A stretch of DNA of 64,000 nucleotides from an uncultured Opitutales bacterium. GTDB taxonomy: Bacteria > Verrucomicrobiota > Verrucomicrobiia > Opitutales > Intestinicryptomonadaceae. Shown in pieces: positions 33,066 through 42,483 of this stretch. The stretch spans positions 62,001-126,000 of the forward strand of contig URAK01000006.1 in NCBI GenBank assembly GCA_900545705.1, read 5' to 3'. Position numbers and translations under genes: made by a program. The notes beneath the pieces are model-generated. The model was not told the origin of the DNA. It saw nothing but the letters and a program-made list of their open reading frames with translations, and ran no database searches. Every line of letters begins with the position of its first letter. Positions within the stretch are counted from its first letter, which is position 1.

Positions 33066-34841
33066 CTACTTTAAAAAACGTTCGAGAGCCTCGTAATGGA
33101 AGGAGCGCAAACGGCTCGCTATGTGCCGGGAACGGCTTAGAGTGAGAATTTCGTCTCTCAAGGCACGCGCTTTTTCAAACGGCACCTTGCGCAACAAAAA
33201 TTTTATCTCGCTTACGGACTTTGCCGACATGCTAAATTCAGTGACACCCATGCCAAGCAGCAGCGGCGCAAATATCGGGTCGGCGGCAAGCTCGCCGCAA
33301 ACGCTTACCGGTATCCCTGCCTTACAGGCGGAAGAAACTACCATATTTAGCGTGCGTATAACCGCCGTATGGGTCGGCTCGTATAAATTCGCCACGAGAT
33401 CGTTGACCCTGTCGACTGCCAAAAGGTATTGAATCAAGTCGTTTGTCCCAATGCTTATGAAGTCGCACTCGGCCGCTATGACATCTGTCGTAAGCGCAGC
33501 TCCCGGAACTTCTATCATAACCCCAAGCTCTATATTCTTATCGAAAGGCATGGAGGATTTCGTCAGCTCTTCCTTTGCCTGCTCTATTAGCAGCTTGCTC
33601 TTTTCGACTTCCCTTATCGAGCTTATCATCGGCAAAAGTATTTTGACTTTTCCGTAGGCGCTCGCCCTTAGTATCGCCCTCAGCTGGGTTAAAAATATGT
33701 CGCGGTGGTCGAGGCAAAATCTTATAGCCCGATAGCCCATAAAGGGGTTTTCCTCCTTGCTGTCCATTTTCATCAGGCTCAGATTTTTATCCCCGCCAAG
33801 GTCGAGAGTGCGTATTACAACGGGTTTTCCGCGCGCCGCCAACGCGGCGTCCCGGTAGGTTTTGAACTGGCTTTCCTCATCCGGGAATCCGCCAAAGTCC
33901 ATAAAGAAATTCTCAGTTCTAAACAGCCCGACTCCGTCGCAATACCTCATAACGCTTTCGGATATGTCGGCGGGGGAGCTTATGTTTATCTCCACCGAAA
34001 ACGCCCTCCCGTCGGGAGTCACCGACGGATACGGCAAGGACGTTGCATATAAAACCTCTATCTCCTTCTGAGCCGATTCAAGCTCGGTATAATGCGACAC
34101 CGTGCTTTCGGAAGGATTTATGACAATGCTGCCGTTGTATCCATCGACAAGCAACATGTCGCCCGTAGAAACTTTCTCGGCGACCTCGGGAATCCCAACC
34201 ACGCACGGTATTCCGAGAGATCTCGACAAGATTGCCGTGTGGCTTGTTTGGGAGCCTTTTTCAGTCACTATCGCGAGTATTTTGCTCTTGTCTACAAGCG
34301 AAAAATCCGCCGGGGCAAAATCCGAGCTTACGAGTATTAGCGGATCGCTCAAAGCCCCTATTTTGGAGGTTTGAACGCCGAGCATATTGCCAAGCACCCT
34401 GCGCGAGACGTCCTTAAAGTCGGCAATTCTCTCTTTTATATAGGGGTCGTCGATGCGCTCGAATGCGGCTATAAATTTGTTGATTACGCTCGAATAGCAG
34501 TACTCGATATTGTAGTTCTTTTCCTTGAACATCGAGAGCGTTTCCTGCATTACTGCGACGTCCTCGAGCACAAGTATATGCGCGTCGAAAATAGACGCCT
34601 CGGCGGAGCCTATCTCCTCGGACAATTCCGACTTTACGTCTAAAATGTCTTTGCGGGTTTTCAGTATCGCATTTTCAAAGCGCTTTATTTCGGCTGGCTT
34701 GTCCGCGTCGCGGACTTCGTACACGGGCGTTTGAAGCTCTTTGTGCAAAAGCACAAACGCCTCTCCGTGCGCTATACCCTTTGAAACCGAAAATCCTTTT
34801 ATTTCCGTTTCGGGTTTTTTCTGCGATTCGCCCTCTCTCAT
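33066..34841 (-). CDS. ptsI: Phosphoenolpyruvate--protein phosphotransferase (PTS enzyme I)
   Basis: The 591-residue enzyme I has KGFSVSKGIAHGEAFVL near the N-terminus, the phosphohistidine loop TEKGSQTSHTAILSRSLGIP (His near residue 200), PEP-binding FRTENFFMD and RTLDLGGDKNLSLMK, FISIGTNDLIQYLLAVDR and the catalytic VCGELAADP (Cys near 515). It transfers phosphate from PEP to HPr. No ptsH or sugar-specific EII is in the window, so it may serve a regulatory system. The start is at ATG 34841, 32 bases after malQ. Confidence 0.96.
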   Translation of the reverse strand: MREGESQKKPETEIKGFSVSKGIAHGEAFVLLHKELQTPVYEVRDADKPAEIKRFENAILKTRKDILDVKSELSEEIGSAEASIFDAHILVLEDVAVMQETLSMFKEKNYNIEYCYSSVINKFIAAFERIDDPYIKERIADFKDVSRRVLGNMLGVQTSKIGALSDPLILVSSDFAPADFSLVDKSKILAIVTEKGSQTSHTAILSRSLGIPCVVGIPEVAEKVSTGDMLLVDGYNGSIVINPSESTVSHYTELESAQKEIEVLYATSLPYPSVTPDGRAFSVEINISSPADISESVMRYCDGVGLFRTENFFMDFGGFPDEESQFKTYRDAALAARGKPVVIRTLDLGGDKNLSLMKMDSKEENPFMGYRAIRFCLDHRDIFLTQLRAILRASAYGKVKILLPMISSIREVEKSKLLIEQAKEELTKSSMPFDKNIELGVMIEVPGAALTTDVIAAECDFISIGTNDLIQYLLAVDRVNDLVANLYEPTHTAVIRTLNMVVSSACKAGIPVSVCGELAADPIFAPLLLGMGVTEFSMSAKSVSEIKFLLRKVPFEKARALRDEILTLSRSRHIASRLRSFHYEALERFLK

Positions 34842-34873
34842 TTTTTTAAAGACGCAGTTTTAAAAGCAAAGAC

Positions 34874-36421
34874 CTAAATTTCAACACATTTTTTGTTTTC
34901 TGGCTCCCTAAGGCGCCCGCTGAGCTCCACAATTTCCCTAAGATACGGCACGTTTACGCGCTCGACCCTCTCGAGAAGCCCGCGGGTAAGCCTCCATTGC
35001 CAGTTTCCGTACGGGACACCTGGCGTATTTGTCCGGCACTCCGCCCCAAGCCCGGCGATATCCTGCATTGGAAATATCGCTATCTTCGCAACACTCATCA
35101 TCACCGCGTGTATCATTTCCCAATTTGGGCTGTCGCCGGAAGTGCGAAAATACCTTCTGAACATGTCTTTTTGTTTTTCAGGGGCGTTTTCATACCAGCC
35201 GATAGACGTATTGTTGTCGTGCGTGCCCGTATAGTATACGCACTCCTTCTTTATATTGTGGGGCAGATACGGGTTGTCCGGCGTGTCGCCGAAGGCAAAT
35301 TGCAAAACTGCCATCGCGGGGATATTCAGCTCGTCGCGCAGGGCGTACGCCGCCTTTGAAAGCAACCCAAGGTCTTCGGCGACAAATTTCCCTTTCGGGA
35401 AACGCCTTTTTAGAGCGTCGAAAAATTCCCTTCCGGGGCCCTTTTTCATGACTCCCTCGCGGGCGTCCTTTGCTGACGCGGGTATCGACCAATAGTCGGC
35501 AAATCCCCTAAAATGGTCGAAGCGTATTACGTCGAACATTTTGAGGGCCGCCGACACGCGCTCAAACCAAAATTTGTAAACTTTTTCCTTTGATTTGCGC
35601 CAAGCGTAAAGCGGATTGCCCCACAGCTGCCCCGTCGCGGAAAAATAGTCAGGAGGCACTCCCGCGACATTTGCGGGTGTCCCGTCGGGCTTCATATCAA
35701 ATATCTCAGGGCGCTCCCACGCCTCTACAGAGTCGAGCGATACGAATATGGGCAAGTCGCCGAATATTTTTATACCGGCATCTGCCGCCCGCCTGCGGAA
35801 ATCTTCGTATTGCCTAAAAAACACCCACTGCCCGAATTTGACTGAAAAGATCTCTTCCATGTCTTCTTCCGACAGTCCCTGGACGCGCGCCGATTTCATA
35901 GTCCGGTACTCTTTGGGCCATTCGTACCACGGCTTTCCACCGAACTTTTTTTTCAGAGCCGCAAACAGGGCGTACGATTTAAGCCAGCCGGCGTTTTCAT
36001 TTACAAAAACGTCGAAATCGGCCTTCGAGTGCGAATCCGCATTGGCTTTAAAATTTTTAGCCGCCTTGCGGACAAGCTGCGGGATTAGGGCATAAATACC
36101 GCCGTAGTCGCACTTGTCAGCGGGAAGTTTACGCAGGGGAGCCAAGTCCGATTCGTCGAGCAGCCCCGCCGCCGCAAGTTTAGCAAAGTCCACAAAATAC
36201 ACGTTGCCGGCGAATGCCGAAAACGATTGGTACGGCGAGTCTCCGTATCCAGTCGGGCCGAGCGGGCAAATCTGCCAATAGGTAAACCCGCTCTTTTTAA
36301 GGAAGTCGAAAAAACAGTCCGCAGCCGCCCCCACATTGCCTATGCCGTACTCCGAGGGTAGCGACGAAATGTGCAGGAAGACTCCGGCCGCCCGCCTGCC
36401 AGACCATGAAAAATCTCTCAT
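34874..36421 (-). CDS. malQ: 4-alpha-glucanotransferase (GH77)
   Basis: The 515-residue amylomaltase has the N-terminal AAGVFLHISSLPSEYGIGN, QICPLGPTGYGDSPYQSFSAFAGN, and the GH77 catalytic residues: nucleophile Asp in VIRFDHFRGF (about residue 301), acid/base Glu in VAEDLG (about 347) and the transition-state Asp in GTHDNNTS (about 400). It rearranges alpha-1,4-glucans, for glycogen or maltodextrin use. The length is that of the short, Thermus-type MalQ. The gene lies 4 bases after purF and upstream of ptsI in one transcript. Confidence 0.96.
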   Translation of the reverse strand: MRDFSWSGRRAAGVFLHISSLPSEYGIGNVGAAADCFFDFLKKSGFTYWQICPLGPTGYGDSPYQSFSAFAGNVYFVDFAKLAAAGLLDESDLAPLRKLPADKCDYGGIYALIPQLVRKAAKNFKANADSHSKADFDVFVNENAGWLKSYALFAALKKKFGGKPWYEWPKEYRTMKSARVQGLSEEDMEEIFSVKFGQWVFFRQYEDFRRRAADAGIKIFGDLPIFVSLDSVEAWERPEIFDMKPDGTPANVAGVPPDYFSATGQLWGNPLYAWRKSKEKVYKFWFERVSAALKMFDVIRFDHFRGFADYWSIPASAKDAREGVMKKGPGREFFDALKRRFPKGKFVAEDLGLLSKAAYALRDELNIPAMAVLQFAFGDTPDNPYLPHNIKKECVYYTGTHDNNTSIGWYENAPEKQKDMFRRYFRTSGDSPNWEMIHAVMMSVAKIAIFPMQDIAGLGAECRTNTPGVPYGNWQWRLTRGLLERVERVNVPYLREIVELSGRLREPENKKCVEI

Positions 36422-36424
36422 CTT

Positions 36425-38341
36425 TTAATAGCTGCGGCCTTCCCTGTTCTCGTAGTAGTTTATAAAGGCTTTATTCAAAACTGCGTAGCCGCCGGGCGTC
36501 GGGTAGTCGCCCGTAAAATACCAGTCGCCTGTGCAAGTGGTAATTGCCTTGTGCAGATTTTCTATCGATTGGAAAACTATCTCCAATTCGCCGTTCCACG
36601 ACACATTATGGGGTCTGACAAGCTCCGCTACTTTTTCGGAAATTTTGTCCGCCGTGAACGGCTCATATATCATCTTCACATAATTTTTTATCTCGCGCGA
36701 AGGTTTATCCTTTTGCGAGCAGCATAGGCGGTAGACATCCTTTATAAGCTCGGCGTTGCCCTGCTCCTTCAAGAGCTTTATCGCGGCTTGGAATGCGATA
36801 AACTTGCCTATCTCGCTCATGTCTATGCCGTAGCAGTCGGGATAGCGTATTTGCGGGGCGGTGGAAGCTATGACAATCTTCTTCGGATTCGTACGGCTTA
36901 ATATGCGCAATATCTGCTGCTGGAGGGTGGTTCCGCGCACAATGGAATCGTCGAGGCATACGAGCGTATCCTTGTGGGTGACAACACCGTAAGTTATGTC
37001 GTATACGTGCGAAGCCAAAGACATTCTATCTTTTTCCTGGGAAATGAAAGTGCGCAATTTTATGTCTTTGTGTACAATCTTTTCCCCGCGCGGCCAATTG
37101 TCGAGTATGAGCGAATCCAAAAATTCGTCGGTGAACTCCCTGCCATCTTCGACAGCCTTCACAAGCTCTTTTTTAACCTGTTCCCTGCGTATCATTCGCA
37201 AGCCGTGAAGCATTCCGTAATAAGCGACTTCAGCCGTATTCGGGATATAGCTGAAAACGCTATTTTTAAAATCCCTGCCTATGCTTTCATACAATTTCGG
37301 GCAAAGCAAGCGCCCGAGAGCCTTGCGCTCGGCGTATATCTGCGGATCATTCCCGCGCGAAAAATATATGCGCTCAAACGTGCACGCCTTCTTTTCACCC
37401 GCCGGCTTATAGGGTTCCTCATAGCATGTTCCGTCGCACTTTACGACAAACACATGCCCAGGCTTTACCTCTTTCACGTCAGACTCGTCCGCCTCAAAGA
37501 CCGTCATGAGCGGAACGCGCTCCGACGCAAAGGCGATAATCTCGTCGTTCTTGAGATAGAAGCACGGGCGTATGCCGTTTGCGTCGCGCAGAACGAATGC
37601 GTCGCCGTTGCCGATTGCGCCGGCTATTGCATAACCGCCGTCCCAGTTTTTGGCGGCGTTGCTTACTATTCTAAGGGGACTGAGCTTTTCATTCATCATT
37701 CTCAGAATATCCTCGCCCGCTACGCCCTTGTCGCGCAGTTGGCGGTAGATTTCCCCATGCTCTATATCAAGATGAAACGATATTTCCTCCAATATCGCCT
37801 GCGTGTCCGTGCTGAAAACCGGGTGGATTCCGCGCTGTATTAGCGCCTTTTGCAGTTCTTCGGTATTGGTTATGTTGAAATTGCCAACAAGCATCAAATT
37901 GCGGGCAGGCCACGTGCTCTTGCGCGCAAAGGGATGGCAGGTGTTTTTATCGTACGAACCGCTCGTTCCGTAGCGCAAGTGGCCTATCAGCAGCTCTGCG
38001 GCGTAGTCAAAATTGCTCTTGACGGTCTCCGGGAACTCGGGGTGGATAATCCCGGCCTTGACCTTGTGGTTGTATATCTTCAGCTGGTCGGCAAAAATTT
38101 TGGCTAGCCCATTGGGGTTGGCGTTGCGCTCGCGGAATATGTAGTTCTCGCCGGGAGGAACGCCTATTTTTACGGATCCAATGCCGGCGCCGTCCTGCCC
38201 GCGGTTGTGTTGCTTTTCCATTAGAAGGAAAAGCTTGTTGAAACCGTATATCGGAGTCCCGTATTTTTCCTGATAGTATTTTAGGGGTTTTAACAGTCTG
38301 ATTACGGCTATGCCGCACTCGTGTTTAATAGGATCGCTCAT
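36425..38341 (-). CDS. purF: Amidophosphoribosyltransferase
   Basis: The 638-residue enzyme starts MSDPIKHECGIAVIRL; Cys9, exposed after removal of a short propeptide, is the N-terminal nucleophile of the glutaminase. RGQDGAGI and HLRYGTSG follow. The PRPP site is CLDDSIVRGTTLQQQI near residue 480. It catalyses the first step of purine synthesis. It is longer than the 505-residue E. coli enzyme, with an insertion between the domains, as in Bacteroidetes-type proteins. It heads the purF-malQ-ptsI-glcD-like run. Confidence 0.95.
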   Translation of the reverse strand: MSDPIKHECGIAVIRLLKPLKYYQEKYGTPIYGFNKLFLLMEKQHNRGQDGAGIGSVKIGVPPGENYIFRERNANPNGLAKIFADQLKIYNHKVKAGIIHPEFPETVKSNFDYAAELLIGHLRYGTSGSYDKNTCHPFARKSTWPARNLMLVGNFNITNTEELQKALIQRGIHPVFSTDTQAILEEISFHLDIEHGEIYRQLRDKGVAGEDILRMMNEKLSPLRIVSNAAKNWDGGYAIAGAIGNGDAFVLRDANGIRPCFYLKNDEIIAFASERVPLMTVFEADESDVKEVKPGHVFVVKCDGTCYEEPYKPAGEKKACTFERIYFSRGNDPQIYAERKALGRLLCPKLYESIGRDFKNSVFSYIPNTAEVAYYGMLHGLRMIRREQVKKELVKAVEDGREFTDEFLDSLILDNWPRGEKIVHKDIKLRTFISQEKDRMSLASHVYDITYGVVTHKDTLVCLDDSIVRGTTLQQQILRILSRTNPKKIVIASTAPQIRYPDCYGIDMSEIGKFIAFQAAIKLLKEQGNAELIKDVYRLCCSQKDKPSREIKNYVKMIYEPFTADKISEKVAELVRPHNVSWNGELEIVFQSIENLHKAITTCTGDWYFTGDYPTPGGYAVLNKAFINYYENREGRSY

Positions 38342-38600
38342 ATAAAATTACGCTCGCGCGAAGTTGTTCTTAAATTATCGTTCAGAAAATATCTTCGAGA
38401 CTATTCTTTTTGGCAAGCCTTATCGTAGAATCGCAAAAAAAATCCGCACCCCGCGCCCCAATTAGGAACACGCCGCAATTCCTGCAAAAAAAGTTTTATC
38501 TAATCCCCAAGCAAAATTTTCCGACCCTGTTTATTTTCGTAAAAAGCAAAAAATTTATAAGGATAGGGAATATTCCCCTTAACCTCTGAATTTTAAGTTA

Positions 38601-38621
38601 CTTTAACTGCATAAGTTAAAG
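38601..38621. terminator. Perfect 8-bp hairpin between purF and mrdA
   Basis: CTTTAACT and AGTTAAAG flank a 5-base loop. It could end the mreBCD-mrdA transcript, though no clean T-run follows on either strand. A protein-binding site is the other option. Confidence 0.35.
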
Positions 38622-38728
38622 AGTTTAAAAATAAAAAATTCAAAAGCGGCAATAAATTTTCCAAGCCCGGCACCCAATACCCCCCCGTGCCAAACCGCGC
38701 CAAAATATAGGCGCACAAATGCAGGCAA

Positions 38729-38910
38729 ATCCGCCCTTGGCGCAATGCTACCAATGCTCTATTGCCCCACACGACCACATACAATCTGCCCTTGGCGCAA
38801 TGCGCTCTTCCGCGCTACAAAACGCATGCCCCAACATAAAATCCGCCTTTGGCCCAATGCGCGAGTACACTATATAACCCACCCCGCCTATATTCTGCCC
38901 TTGGCGCAAA
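38729..38910. repeat. Four imperfect tandem repeats, period about 55 bp
   Basis: The core ATCYGCCCTTGGCGCAATGC begins at about 38729, 38784, 38841 and 38893, with spacings of 55, 57 and 52 bases. Similarity continues into the intervals (a CCCCA-rich stretch followed by ACATA/ATAAA before the next core), so the whole unit repeats, not just the core. The period is not a multiple of three and varies, so the array is not coding. It ends about 80 bases from the mrdA stop. Confidence 0.7.
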
Positions 38911-38991
38911 ATTCTTTACCGCATTATTCGGCACCGCACCCAAAGTACAACAAGCCTATGCACAGGATTGCCGCGCTAACCAAGCTCTATG

Positions 38992-40935
38992 TCAATTTGC
39001 CGCGTTTTCGGCATTCCCTACCTTTGGAAATAGCGGAGAACTCTCAAAATATTTCTTCAAAGCATTCCCCACAATAGGCCCCGCCGTGCGCCCTCCGGAA
39101 GCGTCGCCAATCTCCTCCCCCTCAACAACCACGCTTATTGCAATTTGCGGATTTTCGACAGGCGCGAACGCGACCATCCATGCGAGAGTAAGCTTTTTCC
39201 CCCTAACAGGAACCTGCGCAGTGCCGCTTTTCGCCGCGACACTCACGCCCTCAACCGCAGCTCTCTTGGCTGTGCCCCTTTCGACAGCAGCTTTCATTCC
39301 ATCTATTATCGCCTTGTAATGCTCAGGCTTCAAATTTAACTTCTCCCCGCCGTGGTATGCGAGGTCGCAAACACGCGATGTATCGTGGATTACTGACGGG
39401 CGCGTGCGCGTCTGTCCGCGGGCGAACGACGCAACCATGCAAGCCATCTGCAACGGCGTCTGAAGCTGGTACCCCTGCCCTATGGAGGCATTTGCAGTGT
39501 CGCCGGCAGTCCACGGGCCATCGTACGAACGGTATTTCTCCTTGTATTCGGGATCTGCCACTACCGTCCGCCTCGAATAGTCCTCCTTCAACTCTATGCC
39601 GGTTTTAGAGTCGAGCCCAAAATCCTTTGCAGTCGCGCTCAAAGCCTCTATGCCGCATTCGAGTGCAGTCTCGTAAAAATATACGTTGCAGCTGTGGGCC
39701 AAGGCATCGACAAGATCTATATTTCCATGCCCATAGCGGCTGTTGCACGGAAATATCCTCGTGCCGACTCTCAAGCCGCCGTCGCATGTCTTGACGGTTT
39801 TTTCGTCTATAACGCCAGTCATTAGCCCCGCGCAGGCCGTGACAATCTTGAAGGTCGATCCCGGCGGATACAATCCCTGGGTTGCCCTGTTGAGCCATGC
39901 GCCGCGCTTGGTAATTTCGTTGCTGACTTTATAGGTCATGTACGGGCTGAGCTCGTTAGGGTCGTAAGACGGAAGGCTGACCATGGCGAGAACTTCGCCC
40001 GTTTTGACATCGAGCGCGACCGCCGCGCCCTTCCTCGTCCCGAATGAGTCTTCCATAGTCTGCTGCAAGTCTATGTCTATCGACGAAACTACGTCGCGGC
40101 CCTTCTTAGGCGTCACGTCGGCAACATTTTCATACTGGTATCCATCGAGGTCGACAACCCATATTTTCGCGCCGCTGTTGCCCTGCAATACTGAATCAAA
40201 AGCCTTTTCAAGCCCGGATCTGCCGATTTTCCCGACGAACGAGAATGTCTGCAAGTCGTCCCCAGGAACGCCGTCGGTGTCGATTTCATCAAAATTGCTC
40301 CCCACATATCCAAGAAGGTGCGCCGCAGACGGCCCATAGGGATAATACCTGGCAGTGTCCGTATAAATCTGAATCGGCGAATCAACGGGCAAACGTTCGG
40401 CGAGTATCGCGTGCTCCCGCCCCTTCAAATCTTTTATTATGGGGAAAGGCAAGAGCCTCTGGTTTTCAAAGTGCCTGTTGTAATCGGCAGTCGTAAGCTT
40501 GTAGTCAGAACCCAATATGGAGTTTATCTGGGCGACGTACCCGTTTAAAACATTTGCGCGCGCGCGGCTTGAAATTTCAGAATAATTCGGCGGGCCTTCC
40601 TCGCCTGCGGCGGCTCTGCGGGCGAGCTCGATTTTTTTTAGGCGCATATATTCGCGCCGGAACTCGCGCCTTATCTCGTTAAAATACACCACTGCGGAAA
40701 ACCGTGGTTCGTTTGTTACCAGCAATTTCATATTGCGGTCGTAGATGTCTCCGCGCGCCCCTGGCTCGATAATGCGCCTCATGCTTTGGCGCTCTCCGCG
40801 CTGGCTATAATAGTCGTACAAGTATATCTGGCGGTATGCGAGTGTTCCTAATAAAAATAAAAACGCTGCCGCGAATACCGCGTAAAACACAGGTATTCTC
40901 GGATTCCAATTCGAATACTGTCCGTTTTTATCCAT
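38992..40935 (-). CDS. mrdA: Penicillin-binding protein 2 (elongasome transpeptidase)
   Basis: The 647-residue protein has one N-terminal membrane helix (about 15-38), a PBP dimerisation domain starting RIIEPGARGDIYDRNMKLL, and the transpeptidase domain with PPGSTFK (active Ser near residue 360), the Ser-Cys-Asn motif near 415 and KSGTAQ near 569. It crosslinks peptidoglycan during side-wall growth with RodA and MreBCD. rodA is not next to it. It is the last gene of the mreB-mreC-mreD-mrdA run, 5 bases after mreD. Confidence 0.95.
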   Translation of the reverse strand: MDKNGQYSNWNPRIPVFYAVFAAAFLFLLGTLAYRQIYLYDYYSQRGERQSMRRIIEPGARGDIYDRNMKLLVTNEPRFSAVVYFNEIRREFRREYMRLKKIELARRAAAGEEGPPNYSEISSRARANVLNGYVAQINSILGSDYKLTTADYNRHFENQRLLPFPIIKDLKGREHAILAERLPVDSPIQIYTDTARYYPYGPSAAHLLGYVGSNFDEIDTDGVPGDDLQTFSFVGKIGRSGLEKAFDSVLQGNSGAKIWVVDLDGYQYENVADVTPKKGRDVVSSIDIDLQQTMEDSFGTRKGAAVALDVKTGEVLAMVSLPSYDPNELSPYMTYKVSNEITKRGAWLNRATQGLYPPGSTFKIVTACAGLMTGVIDEKTVKTCDGGLRVGTRIFPCNSRYGHGNIDLVDALAHSCNVYFYETALECGIEALSATAKDFGLDSKTGIELKEDYSRRTVVADPEYKEKYRSYDGPWTAGDTANASIGQGYQLQTPLQMACMVASFARGQTRTRPSVIHDTSRVCDLAYHGGEKLNLKPEHYKAIIDGMKAAVERGTAKRAAVEGVSVAAKSGTAQVPVRGKKLTLAWMVAFAPVENPQIAISVVVEGEEIGDASGGRTAGPIVGNALKKYFESSPLFPKVGNAENAAN

Positions 40936-40940
40936 CGGGA

Positions 40941-41468
40941 CTAATCGTCCTCCTCTATTTTTAGCTCTATTCCTGCAAATTTAAGTATGGAAAGCGGAAC
41001 CATAACAGAAAAGCGCGCAACTAAAATCAGAACCGACGCCGACAAAAATAAATCGGCAAATACCCTAAACAGATAATCAGCCAAATCCGCGCAGCCATTC
41101 GGGAAAAACAGCATGTACGCCAATCCAAGCGCCAAATTCACAAATTGAGCTAGCGTACACAGGGAGAGCGGGTCGAGCGACCTGAATCTAAAACGAGCTA
41201 TGCGGACAAATACCGCCGCCAAGAGCCAAAGCGCGCATGTTATCCCCGGCCGCACGGGAGTCGTCGCCTCGCACAAAAAAGCAGTCAAGCCGATTACGAG
41301 AGCTGCCTGCCACCCCCTAAGCATCAGCGCGGGCCCTATTATAAATACGCTCGGCAAAATCAGCGATGCATACGGGGATATTTCGGAATTGACAGTTGCC
41401 AAAATATAAAGGTAGGCGATATTTGTCAGCAAAAACACTGCTACCGGGCTGTATTTAACTCTGCGCAT
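40941..41468 (-). CDS. mreD: Rod shape-determining protein MreD
   Basis: The 175-residue protein has about five hydrophobic helices, short loops and no cofactor motif. MreD sequences are poorly conserved, so the call rests on size, topology, the LRGWQAALVIGLTAFLCEATTP helix pair (the usual position of 'G...Gf..Gl..D') and above all its place between mreC and mrdA. It links MreC to the elongasome in the inner membrane. It starts 2 bases after mreC. Confidence 0.85.
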   Translation of the reverse strand: MRRVKYSPVAVFLLTNIAYLYILATVNSEISPYASLILPSVFIIGPALMLRGWQAALVIGLTAFLCEATTPVRPGITCALWLLAAVFVRIARFRFRSLDPLSLCTLAQFVNLALGLAYMLFFPNGCADLADYLFRVFADLFLSASVLILVARFSVMVPLSILKFAGIELKIEEDD

Positions 41469-41470
41469 CT

Positions 41471-42307
41471 TTATTCTGCGCCCTCCGAAACCGGTATTAG
41501 AACCGCAACCTCGGCGATAGAGTCAAGGCGTGTTGAGAGCTCTACCCTGCCGGACTTAAAAATTCCGTCAGCCCCTATTGATAGCGAATAAACTTTTCCT
41601 ATTTCAACCCCGTCGGGGAAAGTTCCCGCGAGCGACGATGTCACGAGCATCGCAGGCTTTTCGCGCGAGGGCTCGATATCCGCCGGGGCGTCCACGACCT
41701 CGCCTTCAGCAATATGGAGCGAAGTTCCGCCCCTGCCGTAGTATATGACGGGCCTGTCGTCGCCTGCAAACCGCGCCGCCATTCTGAACCTCCTTGAGCT
41801 CGCAAGCTCCACCACGGACGTGTGCAGCCCCACTTCAGCAATTCTACCAACTACGCCGGACGAACAAACCACAGCACAACCGTCTTTAATTCCGTGCAAA
41901 GACCCCTTTCTAATTACAAGGCGCTGCCACCAGGCGTTCACGTCGCGCCGCACAACCCTAGCGATTTCATATTTAAACTTCGGGTCCGACGGCATATTCA
42001 TTATGCGTTCAAGCCTCTCGAGCCGCCTATGCAGCGACTCGTTTTCCATGAGTTTTAGCTCGTACGCCGAATTCAGCCGCGCGAGATCCCTCCCTGCCTC
42101 AATCAGCTCGCGCTTGGAGTTTGAATGCAGGCTCCAATACTTTTGAAGGTCGGACAAATGCGACGGTATTGAGTCGAGCGGCGCCCTAAATTCCTCAAAT
42201 GCCGAAGACGTAAAATTTCTCACGGCGGACGGGGCGAAAAGACAAACAAATATCACCGCGGCAAATACCGCAATATTGCGCAATACTGTATGTTTACCCC
42301 ACTGCAT
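41471..42307 (-). CDS. mreC: Rod shape-determining protein MreC
   Basis: The 278-residue protein has an N-terminal membrane helix (about 10-30), a coiled coil (about 60-105, ending NESLHRRLERLERIM) and the beta-barrel domains with ARVVRRDVNAWWQRLVIRKGSLHGIKDGCAVV and GVVGRIAEVGLHTSVVEL, the typical MreC 'vi.rd...W...l.idkG...Gv..g..Vi...GlvGrV..V' run. It scaffolds PBP2 activation in the periplasm. Between it and mreB lie 176 bases with no evident feature, so a second promoter there is possible. Confidence 0.93.
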   Translation of the reverse strand: MQWGKHTVLRNIAVFAAVIFVCLFAPSAVRNFTSSAFEEFRAPLDSIPSHLSDLQKYWSLHSNSKRELIEAGRDLARLNSAYELKLMENESLHRRLERLERIMNMPSDPKFKYEIARVVRRDVNAWWQRLVIRKGSLHGIKDGCAVVCSSGVVGRIAEVGLHTSVVELASSRRFRMAARFAGDDRPVIYYGRGGTSLHIAEGEVVDAPADIEPSREKPAMLVTSSLAGTFPDGVEIGKVYSLSIGADGIFKSGRVELSTRLDSIAEVAVLIPVSEGAE

Positions 42308-42483
42308 ATCTTAAAAAAATTCGCCTCCATTATCCCATGCGCCGGCGCGCAAATAAGTTCCTTTCCACCGGGCAAGCCACCGCAAAAAACCTTAAAAAAT
42401 TAAAGGCGCCCGCGCGAGATCCGCCGGGAACACGCGCGCAAACGCCTTACGCAATCGGCGGCGGACTCTGTCGGCTGCCCTTA

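Larger units (their letters stand above)
38342..38991. other. Non-coding region purF / mrdA
   Basis: This stretch of 650 bases has no credible gene. It holds, from the left, the presumed purF promoter (not resolved), a 12-bp palindrome GGGAATATTCCC (38566-38577), a hairpin CTTTAACT-gcata-AGTTAAAG (38601-38621), and tandem repeats (38729-38910) next to the mrdA stop. Short frames crossing the repeats lack any conserved features. Confidence 0.65.

Noticed and set aside
36974..37843. Plus-strand open frame of 289 codons inside purF
   Set aside because: It is antisense to the well-supported purF and has no family features. Biased codon use in purF explains the lack of stops.
38729..38910. Possible CRISPR array
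   Set aside because: There are only four imperfect units, the core is about 20 bases with mismatches, similarity continues into the intervals, and no cas genes are present.
38745..39319. Plus-strand open frames across the 38.8-kb repeats and the mrdA end
   Set aside because: Repeat spacing is not a multiple of three, and the frames run antisense into mrdA with no recognisable product.
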